In this document: positions 34,564-46,785 of the stretch, one piece after another | Numbering within the stretch: position 1 is the first letter of the stretch | Layout of the letters: each line of letters opens with the position of its first letter | Assembly: GCA_948146395.1 (NCBI GenBank) | Contig: OX411548.1 | Span: 57,059,020-57,123,019 of the forward strand | Source: Fragum whitleyi | Taxonomy: Eukaryota > Mollusca > Bivalvia > Cardiida > Cardiidae | Reading direction: 5' to 3' | Length of the DNA stretch: 64,000 bases | Program-made: the position numbers and the translations under genes | The notes under the pieces: generated by a model | What the model was told of the DNA's origin: nothing | Database searches by the model: none | The model's input: the letters and a program-made list of their open reading frames with translations, nothing else

Positions 34564-34827
34564 AATCATCTTGACAATACAAGTATGGAGCTAATTAAAT
34601 TGGCTGGAAACTCACAAGCTAGTGTAAACCGTCTCAAACTCTACAAAAGAAGGTTCAATACAGAAATCGGAAAACATTTCTTCACTAATTATCGCGTAGT
34701 CTATGTGTGGAACTCATTAAGCAATGAAGTAGTAATTGTGCCCAGTCTGAATTTGTTTAAAAGCAGACTTAATAACCACTGGAAATATCACGAGCTCAAA
34801 TTCACTCCGAGCTGCTATAACACTTAA
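34564..34827 (+). pseudogene. LINE C-terminal tail fragment
   Basis: An 80-residue plus-strand frame with RLKLYKRRFNTEIGKHFFTN, VVYVWNSLSNEVVIVPSLNL, FKSRLNNHWKYHELKF and a CY end. The 'F.NRV...WNSLP..VV..PSLN.FK.RLD..W' pattern is the classic terminus of CR1/jockey-group polyproteins. It is on the opposite strand from the neighbouring fragment at 33839-34190, so the two are separate insertions or rearranged. Confidence 0.8.
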
Positions 34828-36737
34828 ACATACAGAGAATAAAGAGACGGACCTTTAGAAGCTGAAGGCTTACAGACATGGCAAAGGACCCAGAAAATCT
34901 GTCAGACAGTCCGTCTGTCGGTTTGACAGTCCTTGAAGACCTTTCAGACTGAACATTTAAGGGGGCAAATGATATCATCATTGTAGTGTTGCCTCATTGA
35001 GAGAGCAAACTAATAAAATTAGTAGCAATACAATTAAAGGTCTAACTAGCTTGTCAAAGTCCTCTCATTCTGTCAGTGTTTTCAGTGATTTGATTTAAAA
35101 GCAAAGATTCTGAGATAAACAGAGATTCAGAGATTAACAGAATTAAAAAAAAAAAAAATGTCTTTTCAAGTAACAGTCAGTTGTGTTTTTTCATTAAAAA
35201 AAAGAACAGACATAATTTGATGAGTTGAACATTCTTGGGTACGAATAAGCAGAAATTTATTTTAGTCTGTTGCCTTTGAAACTGAAAGAATTCATGTAAG
35301 ACAAGACTAGCTACCAATAATTCTTTCTTCATTGGACCCTTAAACCATCTCTTTTTGCTCTTAATTGGTACAATTTGTAAAAGACAATTTCACTTTCTAG
35401 CGGCGCCGAAAGTCGTAGAGGAATTGTTAATAGACCTTTGTAAATTTTAAAAATAAAAGTTTGTTTTCGTGAGAAAGTTGACCAGAAAAAATGTTTTCTT
35501 AAGTGAAAGGTGGAATTTACTATTAAAACAGATTTTTCTGTCCAGAAAATAGTGTCGGACATTTGGACTGACGATATGGTAAACTTTACCGGACCTAGGG
35601 GATTGTGGTCAGACATGTCCAACGGTCCTCGCCATGACTGGCTTACCTGCAGTCCTAGGAAGGAAAAAAGGTATATAAACCTATTGAACTAAATTGAGCA
35701 TAAAATAATTGAAAGCTAAGAAAGACTAGGACGACCCGTAATCATAGAAGAGGACTGTTGAAAGAACTATAGAAAAGAGTCGCATCCCTAACCAACCAGT
35801 CATGAGGCTCATGTCCTGAGGTAAAATTTTAGTGTCATGTCTTGACTGTACGCAAATATTGACTTATTTTCCAATGTCAAAACGCTGGAATTGGTTTGGA
35901 TATGTCTAGTTTGATATAGAATTAAATGATACCTTTTGAGATTAACACGTTAGCTTAGCTTTACAGAATAAAAATATCTGCAAGTTTGTAACCAAAGACG
36001 TGGAAACTCTCAGGCCGCTTTACATTTAAAAAATAAAATGTTTATTAATAAAGAATGTTATATATTTGCTATTTCATGCATTTAAGAAAATATCTTATTG
36101 CAGACAATAATCAGCCTCTTTAAATCACGTGTTCGACGTAGATCTGGGTATGTAATAGGAGAATGTGTTTATTTATTTGTTATTGTTTTAAGCGGTTTAA
36201 GAAACAAAAACGGTGTCGGTATAAACAATACCTCGGGAAATATTGCAGAATTAGGAGGCAAAACATGTCAAATTACAACACTATTTTGTCGTAGAAAACT
36301 TCCATGTCTCTATCGCTCCATCAGTTAGTTCAGCTTTATTTAAAAACCTCGATTGTTGCTTTTTAAAGAGATTGTTTACTCAGAAAATTGTATCTCCATT
36401 GCGCATGTGCAGGCGTGCATAGTTGCAGGAATTTTCAGAATAAGGACCAGCGAAAGAAACTTTATTTCCCCTTTGGCCCTTTCAGATACAGGTACCTAAT
36501 TGAAGAACACGTTAAGTAATACTGTATAAATAATTAATATTTTCGATCATATACTTTGTCCAGATCAAATGGGGCATGTAAATACTTGTTTACCGAAACT
36601 GAAGTAGAATTTTGATTTGTTTGTGCTTTTGCAGTGTCTAAGAAAATTTTCAATCTGTTTGCCTTTTCTAATCCTAATAAGCCCATCACTAACCAGTAGG
36701 CAAATGCAGACTATTTTGATTAAGATTTCCTCATGTT
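34828..36737. other. Gene-free stretch
   Basis: No convincing gene. There is an A homopolymer near 35145-35158. The opposing short frames at 35329-35692 share no recognisable domain. The rest is unique AT-rich sequence. Confidence 0.5.
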
Positions 36738-36885
36738 TTTATGCTGAAGTAAATGAGAATTGAAAAGATGTGCCCGACATGGGACTTGAACCCCAAACGC
36801 CCGGAACACTAGCACTTTGTTCTTCCAACTGAGCTAACAGGGCAACTGGTCATGAGTCTACCACCTGTCGATCACTACACTCCTC
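36738..36885 (-). mobile_element. tRNA-derived SINE A, copy 1
   Basis: On the minus strand a tRNA-like unit reads GTTAGCTCAGTTGGAAGAAC (A box, D arm) ... GGGGTTCAAGTCCCA (B box, T arm) and then GGGCACATC. The acceptor stem is imperfect and the anticodon arm irregular. It shares both flanks ('aagtaaatgag...gaaaagatgtgccc' and 'tggtcatgagt.tac...gatcactaca') with 44605-44745, which marks it as a SINE rather than a working tRNA gene. Confidence 0.7.
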
Positions 36886-37104
36886 CCCCTTTTAAACAAT
36901 TGGTGCCGGTCCTATACGGTTACCAGTCAACTCGGCCCTAGTCAACTCGGCCCCAAATTATAGCCAATAGTAACATGAAATATATTGCATGAAGTAATAT
37001 GTATAGGTTCTATACAATTGATGGCGTTAATTCTTACTATGTTTATCTTTATTATTCTAAAAAAGGTATTTTTTGTATTTAATAGTCTATTAAAAGTGTT
37101 TGAA

Positions 37105-39768
37105 TATCTATCTATATATACTGCCTGACTCCCCTTTCGGGTATTACTGGAGGTGCGCGTCTGTGCTGGAAAAAAACTGTTAGTCATTGGTTAGGGTGCC
37201 AAATTTTAAAAGTATTGTGAGTGTTAGATTAAAAGATCTGGTAAAACAATTTTGGTTATTCAGGGACGGCTCACTATCTGAAAAGAATCAAGACTCTTCT
37301 TGAATGCGGCAATATCGGGTTGCTGTATGATTGTTTCTGGTAGGCTGTTCCAAAGTATCACTGTATAAGGAAAAAAAGAATATTTAAAGTAGGAAGCATT
37401 TGTGTGGATCTGTCTAAAAGATTTTGTGTGCATATATCGGGTGATCCTAACTGGTCTTTCAAGATAAGTTGGTATGGGTACTGCAACAAAACAATTCACA
37501 ATTTTATAAAACATGGTGACTCTGGTGATGTCTCGTCTGTATTGAAGAGTTTGCCAGCCAAGATCCTTCTGCATGCAGGTGACACTGTCATAATGAGAAA
37601 AATTATTTTGAACCCATCTTGCTGCTCTACGTTGCACTTTTTCTACTTTGTTGATATAGGATGTTGTGTAAGGGCTCCAAACAGTTGATGCATATTCTAC
37701 CTGGGGTCTAACCAGTGTTTTGTATGCTGTTTCTCTGATCTTCTTATTTTTGGTCTGGATGTTTCTGCGGAGAAAACCTAAAGTTTTATTTGCATTAGAT
37801 GTTATATTGTCAATATGCTTGTTCCAGGAAAGATCTTCAGATATAGTAACACCTAGGTATTTGGCATTGTCCACAGTCTCTAGCACTTGTCCGTGTAGCC
37901 TGTAATCAAAAGAAATCTTTTTCTTCTTTTTAGTAATATTTAGGACAATGCATTTGCTAGGGTTAAACTCCATTTCCCATTTTTTCTCCCACTGCATTAA
38001 CTTGTCTAAATCTTCTTGCAGGGTGATACAGTCTTGCTTGTTATCTATAGCTAAGTAAACGGCAGTGTCATCTGCAAACAAACGAACTTGGGAGGTGATA
38101 GTGTTAGGAAGGTCATTAATATATAAGAGAAACAGAAGAGGGCCAAGCACTGATCCCTGAGGTACTCCTGACGTGACTGGTACTTCGGATGAGCATCCAC
38201 CTTCTAAGACTACTTTCTGTGTTCTGCCTATAAGAAAAGATTTAATCCACAAAAGGGTAGCATTGTTAACTCCATGTTCCTGCAATTTATACAAAAGTTT
38301 AAGGTGGCTAACTTTATCAAAAGCCTTGCTGAAGTCTAACAAAACTAGATCAGTTTGTTTTCCTTCAGTAAGGTTTCTGGCAAGATGGTCGGTCAGTTGC
38401 AGTAGTTGTGTTTCACATGAGCGCCGTTCTCTGAAGCCATGTTGTAAGTCATAAAGAATGTTACTTTTGTCAAAATGTTTAGTTAGATTTTGTTCAAGAA
38501 CTTTACACAATATACATGTTAAGGATATAGGCCTGTAATTTGCAGGATCTTCTTTGTTTCCTTTCTTGAAGAGTGGTGTCACGTTTGCCTTCGTCCATAC
38601 CTGGGGGAGGGTGCCTGTATCTAGGGATTTCTGAAAGAGAATTTGCAAAATAGGAGAAATTTGATAACATAAGTTTTTAAGTACTAAAGGTTTGATGTTG
38701 TCAGGTCCTGCTGCTTTTTCTGGTTTCAGGTTGGATATTAGCTTTTGTACTCCACCAGTGCAGATGGTAATGTCTGGCATGACTGGATATTTACTGAAAG
38801 AGGAGGAAAACATATTTTGTCTTATTGATGAAAGGCAGGACTGAGCCAGAGAAATTGGTGTCATTGGAGTAAAGACTGATTGAAACTGTCGATTTAATAT
38901 ATCTGCTTTTTCTGTGTTGTCTGATTTGATGGTACCTGAAATTTTATCGAGAAGGGGAGCTACTCCTGCTGCGTCTTGCTTGGCATTTTTTATCAGACTG
39001 AAAAGTTTCTTATTATTAAATCTTGTGGCTTTTTCCTTGTATTCAGTGTTTCCATCAAGGCCTAAAATATATTCAATATAGTTATTGTAAGAGACTTTTA
39101 TTTGTTTCTTGATGTTTCTTTTCAGAGCCAGGAATGCAGTTTTCATCTTGTTGTTTCCATCTTTCTTTAATCTAAAATAAACTTGATCCCTTTTTCTAAT
39201 TAGACGTTTTATAGGCTGTGTAATCCAAGGAAGTGATCTCTTATTCCCTAGTCTTTTAGTTGGAACAAATTTCTTGATACCTGTGGAGATTGCATCTGAA
39301 AAACTTAGCCAAATTTCTTCAACAGATTTAGATTGATGATCTTTTAATATTTCATGCTTAATTTGGTCCATATAGATTTTGAAACTACTCCAGTCAGCTT
39401 TTTTGTAGAGATGAAACTGTCTCGGCTGTTGTTTGGTTACCTGTGGCTTTGTATCTGCAAGAATAAAGACAATACTATGGTCTGATATACCTGGGAGACA
39501 TTTTACATTTTTAATTAAGGTGTGATTTGAGGTTAAGAAGAGGTCAAGTATATTTTCTCCTCTGGTGCTTTCTGTTACCATCTGTGTGAGGTTGAAATCT
39601 GAAAGCAAATCACTAAATTCTTCATACAGGTTGGTATGACTGCATCCTGACTTTATGACTGGTCTATGGTCACTACTCCATGAGAACTTTGGGAAGTTGA
39701 AATCACCTAGTACCCAAAAAGATCCTTTGAGGTTTCTTGTCAGATCAGAATATGTGCATTTCTTTATA
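37105..39768 (-). mobile_element. Second CR1/jockey-group LINE, interrupted at its 5' side
   Basis: The 3'UTR carries 'cctccagtaatacccgaaag' and 'ggggagtcaggcagtatata', followed by a (TAGA)n tail at about 37105-37120. The coding part runs to 39768, where the terminal repeat of a Tc1-like element begins. LINE-like reading may resume on the far side of that element, at about 40615-40690. Confidence 0.8.
37260..39768 (-). pseudogene. LINE polyprotein (endonuclease part, reverse transcriptase), 5' incomplete
   Basis: Open from about 39768 to the stop at 37260, more than 830 codons; the in-frame TTG at 39608 is not a real start. Visible: the end of the APE-type endonuclease (FWVLGDFNFPKFSW; FNLTQMVTESTRGENILDLF; GISDHS); the reverse transcriptase with NYRPISLTCILCKVLEQNLT, LQHGFRERRSCETQL, LDFSKAFDKVSHLKLL, SGVPQGSVLGPLLFLLYIND and catalytic RLFADDTAVYLA; and the complete C-terminal tail (YASTVWSPYTT, RAARWVQNNF, WNSLPETIIQQ). 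The ORF body has no stop or frameshift, so the copy is recent, but the N-terminus is lost to insertion or truncation. It is a relative of the 29.7-33.5 kb element, not a duplicate. Confidence 0.87.
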
Positions 39769-39770
39769 TA

Positions 39771-40614
39771 CTCTTCAAAAAAAGTTCTTTGACATCTGAT
39801 CTATATGCAGATTATAATTTTGACATTAATATCTATATGTATGAGTAAAGTCAAACAATGAAGGTGAATTCAATGCATCTTCACACTGTATTAAAACAAA
39901 ATTACTTTTTTGATCAAAGATTTGTAACAGAGACGTTGGTTTAGGACGTTGCGTCGCACGTGTCTTACAGTGGCAAAATTGACCTCTCTTATCTGGTTCT
40001 ACACTTTCTCACCAGAGATCCAACTTAGACTGTAGACCTGAGTGTTCGTTGACGTAGCAGTTAAATTGAAAAATCCCAAATATCGTTACGGCATTTGACG
40101 TCCTAGACGGACGTTGTTATCCAGCGTCAGATTAATCTGGTTCTATACATAACGCTGTGAGGCATGTTATAGCGGTGCAAGAGGTACAAGATAGTCTGTC
40201 CGGAAACAACAAAGTCATTTGCAACAGCTTGTCTTATAGAGCCTGCTTTGTGGCGACAAAAAATTTTATGACATTGTTCCTCCGTTCGCTTTACATGTTT
40301 TCATTACAGCCATGTGCATAGACGTTCAATTTTAAAAGCAGTCAAGTAATGGCATTTCATCCACAACACACTGGAGAGCTATCAAGACTTTTCATTCAAA
40401 CTGGAACTGCATGTGCTGAATGAGAATTTAAATTTTACGTTATTTGACGTTGACGTCTCCATTGAGAAACGTAGTCAAGTAATTTATCGCAATTATATGT
40501 GATAATCTTACATCCTAATTACTGTTCATAAATCAATCAAAATTTATCAAAGTTTTTACATGAACTCAGAAAAATTGTATGTTAAATCAGTGTCAAAGAA
40601 CTTTTTTTGAAGAG
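39771..40614 (-). mobile_element. Tc1/mariner-like element, decayed, inserted beside or in the LINE
   Basis: Inverted termini CTCTTCAAAAAAAGTTCTTT (from 39771) and AAAGAACTTTTTTTGAAGAG (to 40614), continuing as GACA.TGAT, are bordered by TA on both sides, as in IS630/Tc1/mariner insertions. The minus-strand interior near 40180-40250 reads GSIRQAVANDFVVSGQTILY, then LLHRYN, which matches the helix-turn-helix of Tc1 transposases; a later LRQRTLRSTV resembles their HLRxRxxTAxxT region. Multiple stops follow and at 844 bp it is too short for a full transposase, so it is non-autonomous. Confidence 0.75.
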
Positions 40615-41428
40615 TATATGATTCTTAAAATTGATTTTAACTCTTTTTGAGGATGATGCATACGTAAATTTCCTCACAACTGAATGAAAATTGAATTATA
40701 TTGTATTTATAATAATCATACTGTAATTCATCCATAATTATATTCGGACACCATTAATTATTTCATGTTATAATTTATTTTGTGCCTCTAATTTCGGACA
40801 ATCACTGTTGGAAATTAATCTATGATTTTGGCTACTGATTTATGGCCTTTAAGTATAGAAGCAACGAACATCGTGGCCATTAACTGTGATCGTCGGAGTT
40901 AGATGTCAAAAGGTATAGGCTTTGTTATAATCAGGGTAACTGAGAATAGACACGCGTTTCGACAGAGGGTCAATTACCTGACAATGACTCAATTTAAATT
41001 TCACACTAATTGTTCTCTAACCTTTAATCTTTTCCCTGATTGGCGCTATGTTCAACAATTGCTTTGGCATGTCAAACGGTATAAAAGGTTTGTAAATTCA
41101 CTCTGAATAATTAAATAGCATGAGTGCAGGAAGCACCCCCAGACAAAACAAAACAATAAGCTGATAACGGCAGTCTGTTGCAATCAGCTGTTTTCAGTTT
41201 ACAGTGGCAACATAATAATAAATGAACTTGATATTTGCCTGAAATATTCAGTAATCTTCTTATTAAAAAATATGAAAGATTTTTGCAAAGTTTAACCAAA
41301 GAAAGAAAATACCAGTGCTTCATGTTTTATTCCAATAATCCAAAATCAAGTCCGAGATGCTTTCTGCATATCAACTATAATTTAAAATCTTATTCTCGTT
41401 GCTGAGAAAAGCGTCTCAAACAGTTTAT
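40615..41428. other. No gene recognised
   Basis: The first about 75 bp may be LINE sequence (see findings). The remainder shows no gene, and the short frames at 40903-41323 have no support. Confidence 0.4.
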
Positions 41429-41842
41429 TAGCTCACCTAAGCACATTGTGCTCAAGGTGAGCTTTTGTGATACTAGAGTGAAGTCTGTCATCTGGCGCCA
41501 ACAATTTAAGTCGTCAGGCGTCAACAATTTAGGTCTTTACACTCCGGAGGCCACAAATATGACCCAATCTTCATGAAACTAAGTCAAAATATTGGTTACG
41601 TCACATTATAACCCCTATTGAATATAGGAAGGATCAATACCAAATCACGGGAAAAGGGGCCCTATTGCAATTTTCTTGTTTACTCTCTAGAGACCACAAA
41701 TATGGCTCAATCTTGATGAAACTTGGTCAGGATGTTGGTCAGGTCACAAGGATGAACCCTATTGAAAATGGTAAGGATCCATGCCATATCACAGGAAAAG
41801 GGGGCTTTAATAACTATTTTCTTGTCAGGGTTCTCCCCAGAA
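41429..41842 (-). mobile_element. Array element, family 1, right part, inverted
   Basis: Begins with the terminal hairpin 'agctcacctaagcacattgt' / 'gctcaaggtgagct', then about two 145-bp monomers ('gaggccacaaatatgaccca', 'catatcacaggaaaaggggg'). It ends abruptly near 41842 without the AACAAGAGG end. Confidence 0.68.
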
Positions 41843-41980
41843 AATTTTGATGGCGTAGTGGCATATATATGCGCGCGGCTATATTGGCTGATTACTAAGT
41901 ATAATTTCTGTTAATAATAAAGGATGATTGGTTTTAGTGTGGATAAGTCTAATTATCTTTGAGAATCAGAACTTCGTTTT

Positions 41981-43175
41981 TTAGCTCCACTGGCTGAAAG
42001 CCACTGGGGCTATTGTCATGGCGTTGTGTCCGTCGTGCGTCCGTCCGTCCGTGCGTCCAGTCGTAAACTTTTTCTTAAAAAATCTTCTCCTCAGAAACTA
42101 CTGGACGAATTTCAACCAAACTTCACAGGAATGATCCTTGGGTGACCCTCTTTCAAAGTTGTTCAAGAAATTTTGATCCAATGAAAATCATGGATTTTAT
42201 GGGCATGGCTAATTTCCAAATATGGTAAAAAGTGAGTTTTCTCAGATTCTAATTGATGGATACCAATCAAATTTTACATGAAAGATCCTTGGGTGACCCT
42301 TTATCAGTCTACAAAAAATAAATGTGATCAGATCGAAAATATGCATTTTATGGGCAGAGGTCATTTCTCTATATGTTAAATAGTGGAAACTTTAAAAATC
42401 ATTTTCTCAGAATCTAAGAGATGGATACCAAGTAAATTTTACTTGAATGATCCTTTAGTGACCCTTTATCAGTCTACAAAAAATAATTGTGATCGGATGA
42501 AAAATATGTATTTTATGGGCGGAGGTCATTTCTCTATATGTTATATAGTGGAAACTTTGAAAATAATTTTTTCAGAATGTGATTGATGGATATCAACCAA
42601 ATTTCACTGAAATATTCCCTGAGTGACCCTTTATCAGTCTACCAAAAAATATTGTGATCGGATGAAAAATTATATATTTTATGGGCGGAGGTCATTTCTC
42701 TATATGTTATATAGTGGAAACTTTGAAAATCATTTTCTCAGAATGACATAGATGGATATCAACCAAATTTCACTGAAATATTCCCTGAGTGACCCATTAT
42801 CAGTCTACCAAAAATTATTGTGATAGGATGAAAAATATATATTTTATTGGCGTAGGTCATTTCTCAATATGTTAAATAGTGGAAACTTTGAAAATCATTT
42901 TCTCAGAATGTAATTGATGGATTTCAAAGAAACATTTTTGGTATGATCTTTGGGTTACCCTCTATCATGCAGCCAAAATTTATTTTGATTGGATGAAAAA
43001 TATGTCCTTTATGGGTGGAGGTCAATCTCTACATGTTATATAGTTGAAACTTTGAAAATCATTTTCAACATCAGTAGAACCCAAAATATCTAAAAATCTA
43101 GTCAAAACTTTATTTCCTTTTACAAGAATTTCAAGCCTGTGGAGCGACTCAAGCCATTCATGGCTTTCTAGTGTT
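41981..43175 (-). mobile_element. Array element, family 2, complete, inverted
   Basis: TTTTTAGCTCCACTGGCTGA with hairpin CCACTGGCTGAAAGCCACTGG, (CCGT/GCGT)n at about 42025-42060, about six 170-bp monomers, and closing palindrome 'aagccattcatggctttcta' at 43175. Mirror image of 24175-25362. Confidence 0.78.
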
Positions 43176-44604
43176 GAATACATAATTTGATTTAAACTTT
43201 TTTTTTAGTTTTCTTTCTTTTTTTGACACCTATTTAGCAAATCTACATAAATAACCTAACCCAAAAATCATCATTAAAATGATGCATGATGGCTTTTACT
43301 CTTTCCTGTCTCTCTCCATCCCCTTATATCCCTTCCATCTAAAAGAATGTATTGTATACTAAAAGACTATTTCAAAAGAAGTAAAGAAGTTGGAATATTT
43401 AAGAAAATTAAGTTAAAAAGTAAAAGAAAACAGTGAGTCAACTGCACTTAGTCTGTGTTATGCTCATATATTTGAGAGGTGCAAGGACAATATTGCAAGT
43501 ATTGTCCACTTTTATAGGTCTATGTTTGTGAATATAAGGAATTTTTAAATCCTTGGGAAGTCCTTGTATGATAGTGGAAAGGCCCTTCTTCTGAAATAAG
43601 TAAAACTAGATTCTATTACAATTATTGTCTAAAGTGTTTAAAAAGCTTTTTCCATATCTTATTTCCAAAACAATTATCTCCAAGAGCCTTATTTTATTCT
43701 ACAAAAACCATTTAACAAATAAAAAAAGTTGATTACAAGTTTGTTTCGAGAAGCCAGTGACAGAACTTTCAGTGCTTTGATTTTACAAGTTTTTTTATTG
43801 GTTTTTTTGTAATACTTACTTTCCATATTAATTTCTATGGCCTAATTCAGATAGATTGATAGATATAGAGATAGAATTGGTCTTGATTTCAATTCTGGAA
43901 TGAAAAAAAAAAAAAAAGAAAAAAAAGTGTTTTGGATTGAACATAACAGGGTACGAATTTAGTTAAGAAATTGCGTCCCTGTGGAGAATTATCAAAAGTT
44001 CCTTCTAATTTTCTAACTATATACAAGTAGATTTAATGTCCATATGGATTTGAAAGTTAGCTTGAGGTATATGTAACTTGTTATAAAGTCGCAACAAGAC
44101 CTTGTTCGGATGTGGTTACGATCTTTTGGTGACAGAGCGGGGATATGCGGGACTGTATAATCTTTGAAAACATATAATAAAACATCATTCCAAGAATTGG
44201 GAATCATTCATTGAGCAATTGTTAGTCAAATAAATTCAACCTTCTTTGCCCAAAATTAGCGTTCGGCAGTCTGAAAAAGAATAAATATCAACAAATACTT
44301 AAAATAGATCGTCTGGCAAAAGCTTCTTTCTCTATTAAAAGGAACTCAAACACTTCACAAACAGTATCCAGTGTCAGTGTTTTTAGTTGTCGAAATCGAG
44401 ATCAAAACCCTCCCTTCCCCTGTATTTGGACACAGGCATGATATGGTACTTAATGAATAACCAATAAGATAATGTTTTTGGCATAAAATGATTTTGAGCT
44501 GAGTTATAAGTTGGGCCAAGTTGAAAATGGGCCGAGTTGACAGTCACCTCCCATACTGCTCCCAAATGGCCAAACCCAGTGTTCTCCGTTTACTTCTGAC
44601 ACCA
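43176..44604. other. No gene; simple repeats
   Basis: Contains (GATA)-like sequence at 43855-43872 and an A-rich run at 43901-43926. Motif GGGCCGAGTTGAC appears near 44527. No gene found. Confidence 0.5.
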
Positions 44605-44745
44605 TTGAAGTAAATGAGGGCGGAAAAGATGTGCCCAAAATAGGACTCCAACCCTTATCCCCCAGAACACTAGCACAGTGCTCTACCAACTGAGCTAACC
44701 GGTCATCTGGTCATGAGTTTACACACTGTTGATCACTACAGTGCA
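44605..44745 (-). mobile_element. tRNA-derived SINE A, copy 2
   Basis: Minus strand: GGTTAGCTCAGTTGGTAGAG (good A box) and CACTGTGCTAGTGTTC, with a mutated B box (GGGTTGGAGTCC). Flanks match copy 1 at 36738-36885. The damaged B box argues against a functional tRNA. Confidence 0.7.
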
Positions 44746-44886
44746 AATATTAAGATATATTCTGGATTAGCTACGTAAGGTGTTGGATATATTATGTACT
44801 ATTTGGGATCAGCTTCAAACAGTCTTCAATTCTTTTCTGTAGTTGATTTGCCGAGAGTTATACTGACAGTATTTAATGTTTGGGTT

Positions 44887-45757
44887 TTTAGCTCCACTGG
44901 CTGAAAGCCACTGGGGCTATTGTCATGGCGTTGTGTCCGTCGTGCGGTCGTCCGTCCGTCCGTCCGTCCGTGCGTGCGTCCGGTCGTAAACTTTTTCTTT
45001 AAAAATCTTCTCCTCAGAAACTACTGGATGAATTTTAACCAAACTTCATAGGAATGATCCATGGGTGACCCTCTTTCAAAGTTGTTCAAGAAATTTTGAT
45101 CCAATGAAAAACGTGGATTTAATGGGCGTGGCTAATTTCCAAATATGGTAAAAAGTGAGTTTTCTCAGATTCTAATTAATTGATACCATTTAAATTTTAC
45201 ATGAATGATCCTTGGGTGAACCTTTATCAGTCTACCAAAATTTATTGTGATCGGATGAAAAATGTGCATTTTATGGGCGTAGGTCATTTCTCTATATGTT
45301 ATATAGTGGAAACTTTGCAAATCATTTTCTCAGAGTGTAATCGATGGATATCAACCAAATTTCACTGAAATGATCCTTGAGTGACCCTTCATCAGTCTAT
45401 TAAAAATTATTTTGATCGGATGAAAAATATACATTTTATGGGTGGAGGTCATTTCTCTATATGATATATATAGTGGAAACTTTAAAACCATTTTCTCAGA
45501 ATGTAATCAATGGATATCAACCATATTTCACTGGAATGATCCTTGAGTGAACCTCTATCATGCAGTGAAAAGTTAATGTCATTGGATGAAATATGTGTCT
45601 TTTATGGGCAGAGGTCATTTCTCTATATGTTATATAGTGGAAACTTTGAAATTCATTTCAACATCCGTAGAACCCAAAATATCTAAAAATCTAGGCAAAC
45701 CTTAGATTTGCTATTTCAAGCCTGTGGAGCGACTCAAGCCATTCATGGCTTTCTAGT
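44887..45757 (-). mobile_element. Array element, family 2, complete, inverted, short
   Basis: Hairpin CCACTGGCTGAAAGCCACTGG at the left, (CCGT)n/(GCGT)n at about 44945-44980, four monomers, and closing 'gccattcatggctttctagt'. It has fewer monomers than the 41981 copy, so array length varies within one family. Confidence 0.78.
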
Positions 45758-45834
45758 TTTTTAACGTTATGCCTACTTATCTCAAGGAGAAGTGCAGTGT
45801 ACAAGAACCATAAATCTACTAGTCATATTTCTAG

Positions 45835-46490
45835 GTGAGCTATGGAAGTAAGTTTGATATCTGCGACATCTGTCGTCCATCCTCAACATTTACCTTGTAT
45901 GCTCTCTAGAGGCCACATCTTTTGCCTGATCAACCTGAAATTTGGTCAGAGAGATTCTCTTGATGAAATCTCTGGCAAGTTTGAAATTTATGTCAACTGG
46001 GGTAAAAAACTAGGTGGCAGGGTCAAATCTTAGAAAAACCTTGTATTTTCTCTAGAAGCCACAATATAGAAGCCCAATCAACCTGAAATTTGGTCAGAAT
46101 GATTGTCTTGATGAATTCTTGGACGAGTTCAAAATTGGGTCAACTGGGATCAAAAACTAGGTCACAGGGTAAAATTTTAGAAAAACCTTGTATGCACTCT
46201 AGAGCCCGCATTTTTTGACTGATTAACCTAAATTTTGATCAGAATGATTGACTGACTGAAATGTTGGTCGAGTATGAAATTGGGTCAACTTAGGTTAAAA
46301 ACTGGGTCACAGGGTCAAATTTAAAAAACTAAATCTTGTATGCACTCTAGGAGGTCACATTTTCTGCCAGACCAACCTGAATTTTGGTCAGATTGATTTA
46401 TAATCTCGATGGAATTTCGAACAGTTTGAAAAATGGTCAACTTGGGTCTAGTACTAGGCTGTGGGGGTCAAATTTTAAAAAAAACTTAAA
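45835..46490 (+). repeat. Tandem array, about 146-bp unit, 4 copies (family 5)
   Basis: Units marked by 'accttgtatgc.ctctag' near 45891, 46037, 46183 and 46331, and by 'aacctgaaatttggtcaga'. Flanking 'gtgagctatgg' and (far right, about 47015) 'ggaggccctcttgt' resemble array-element ends, but no clean hairpin survives. Confidence 0.65.
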
Positions 46491-46639
46491 AATAGAAATT
46501 TTGATTGGCCCCAAAATATGGGCGTTACAGGGTGGGGCATTTTTCACTTAAAAATCTTTAAAAATCTTCTCCTTCCCTGTCACTTTGGCCAATTTCAATG
46601 AAACTTGGTATTGATATTCTTTAGGTGCACCTTCACTTA

Positions 46640-46785
46640 AATTGCTCAAGACTTTTTGATGGGCCCATAAATGTTGGCGTGGCAAATTAAAAAAAAAGCT
46701 TCTCCAAATCAATTGCTCAAGACTTTTTGATGGGCCCATAAATCTGGGCGTGGCAAATTAAAAAAAGCTTCTCCAAATAAATTGG
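46640..46785 (+). repeat. Two-unit 71-bp tandem duplication
   Basis: 'attgctcaagactttttgat' with 'gggcccataaat..gggcgtg' and 'aaaaagcttctccaaat' repeats at 46641 and 46712. A local duplication inside the array-derived region. Confidence 0.75.

Noticed and set aside
35329..35692. 97-residue minus and 60-residue plus open frames
   Set aside because: They mirror each other over the same DNA and have no recognisable motif or exon borders.
36771..36848. Functional tRNA gene on the minus strand
   Set aside because: The A and B boxes are good, but the acceptor and anticodon arms do not fold properly. A second damaged copy with the same flanks at 44605-44745 shows that it is a SINE.
39608..39608. 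TTG at 39608 as start of the second LINE ORF
   Set aside because: The frame stays open and endonuclease-like upstream to 39768, so the ORF is 5'-incomplete rather than starting there.
42300..45700. CRISPR-like arrays
   Set aside because: The repeats are contiguous 170-bp monomers without unique spacers, in an animal-type genome; they are satellite-like arrays.
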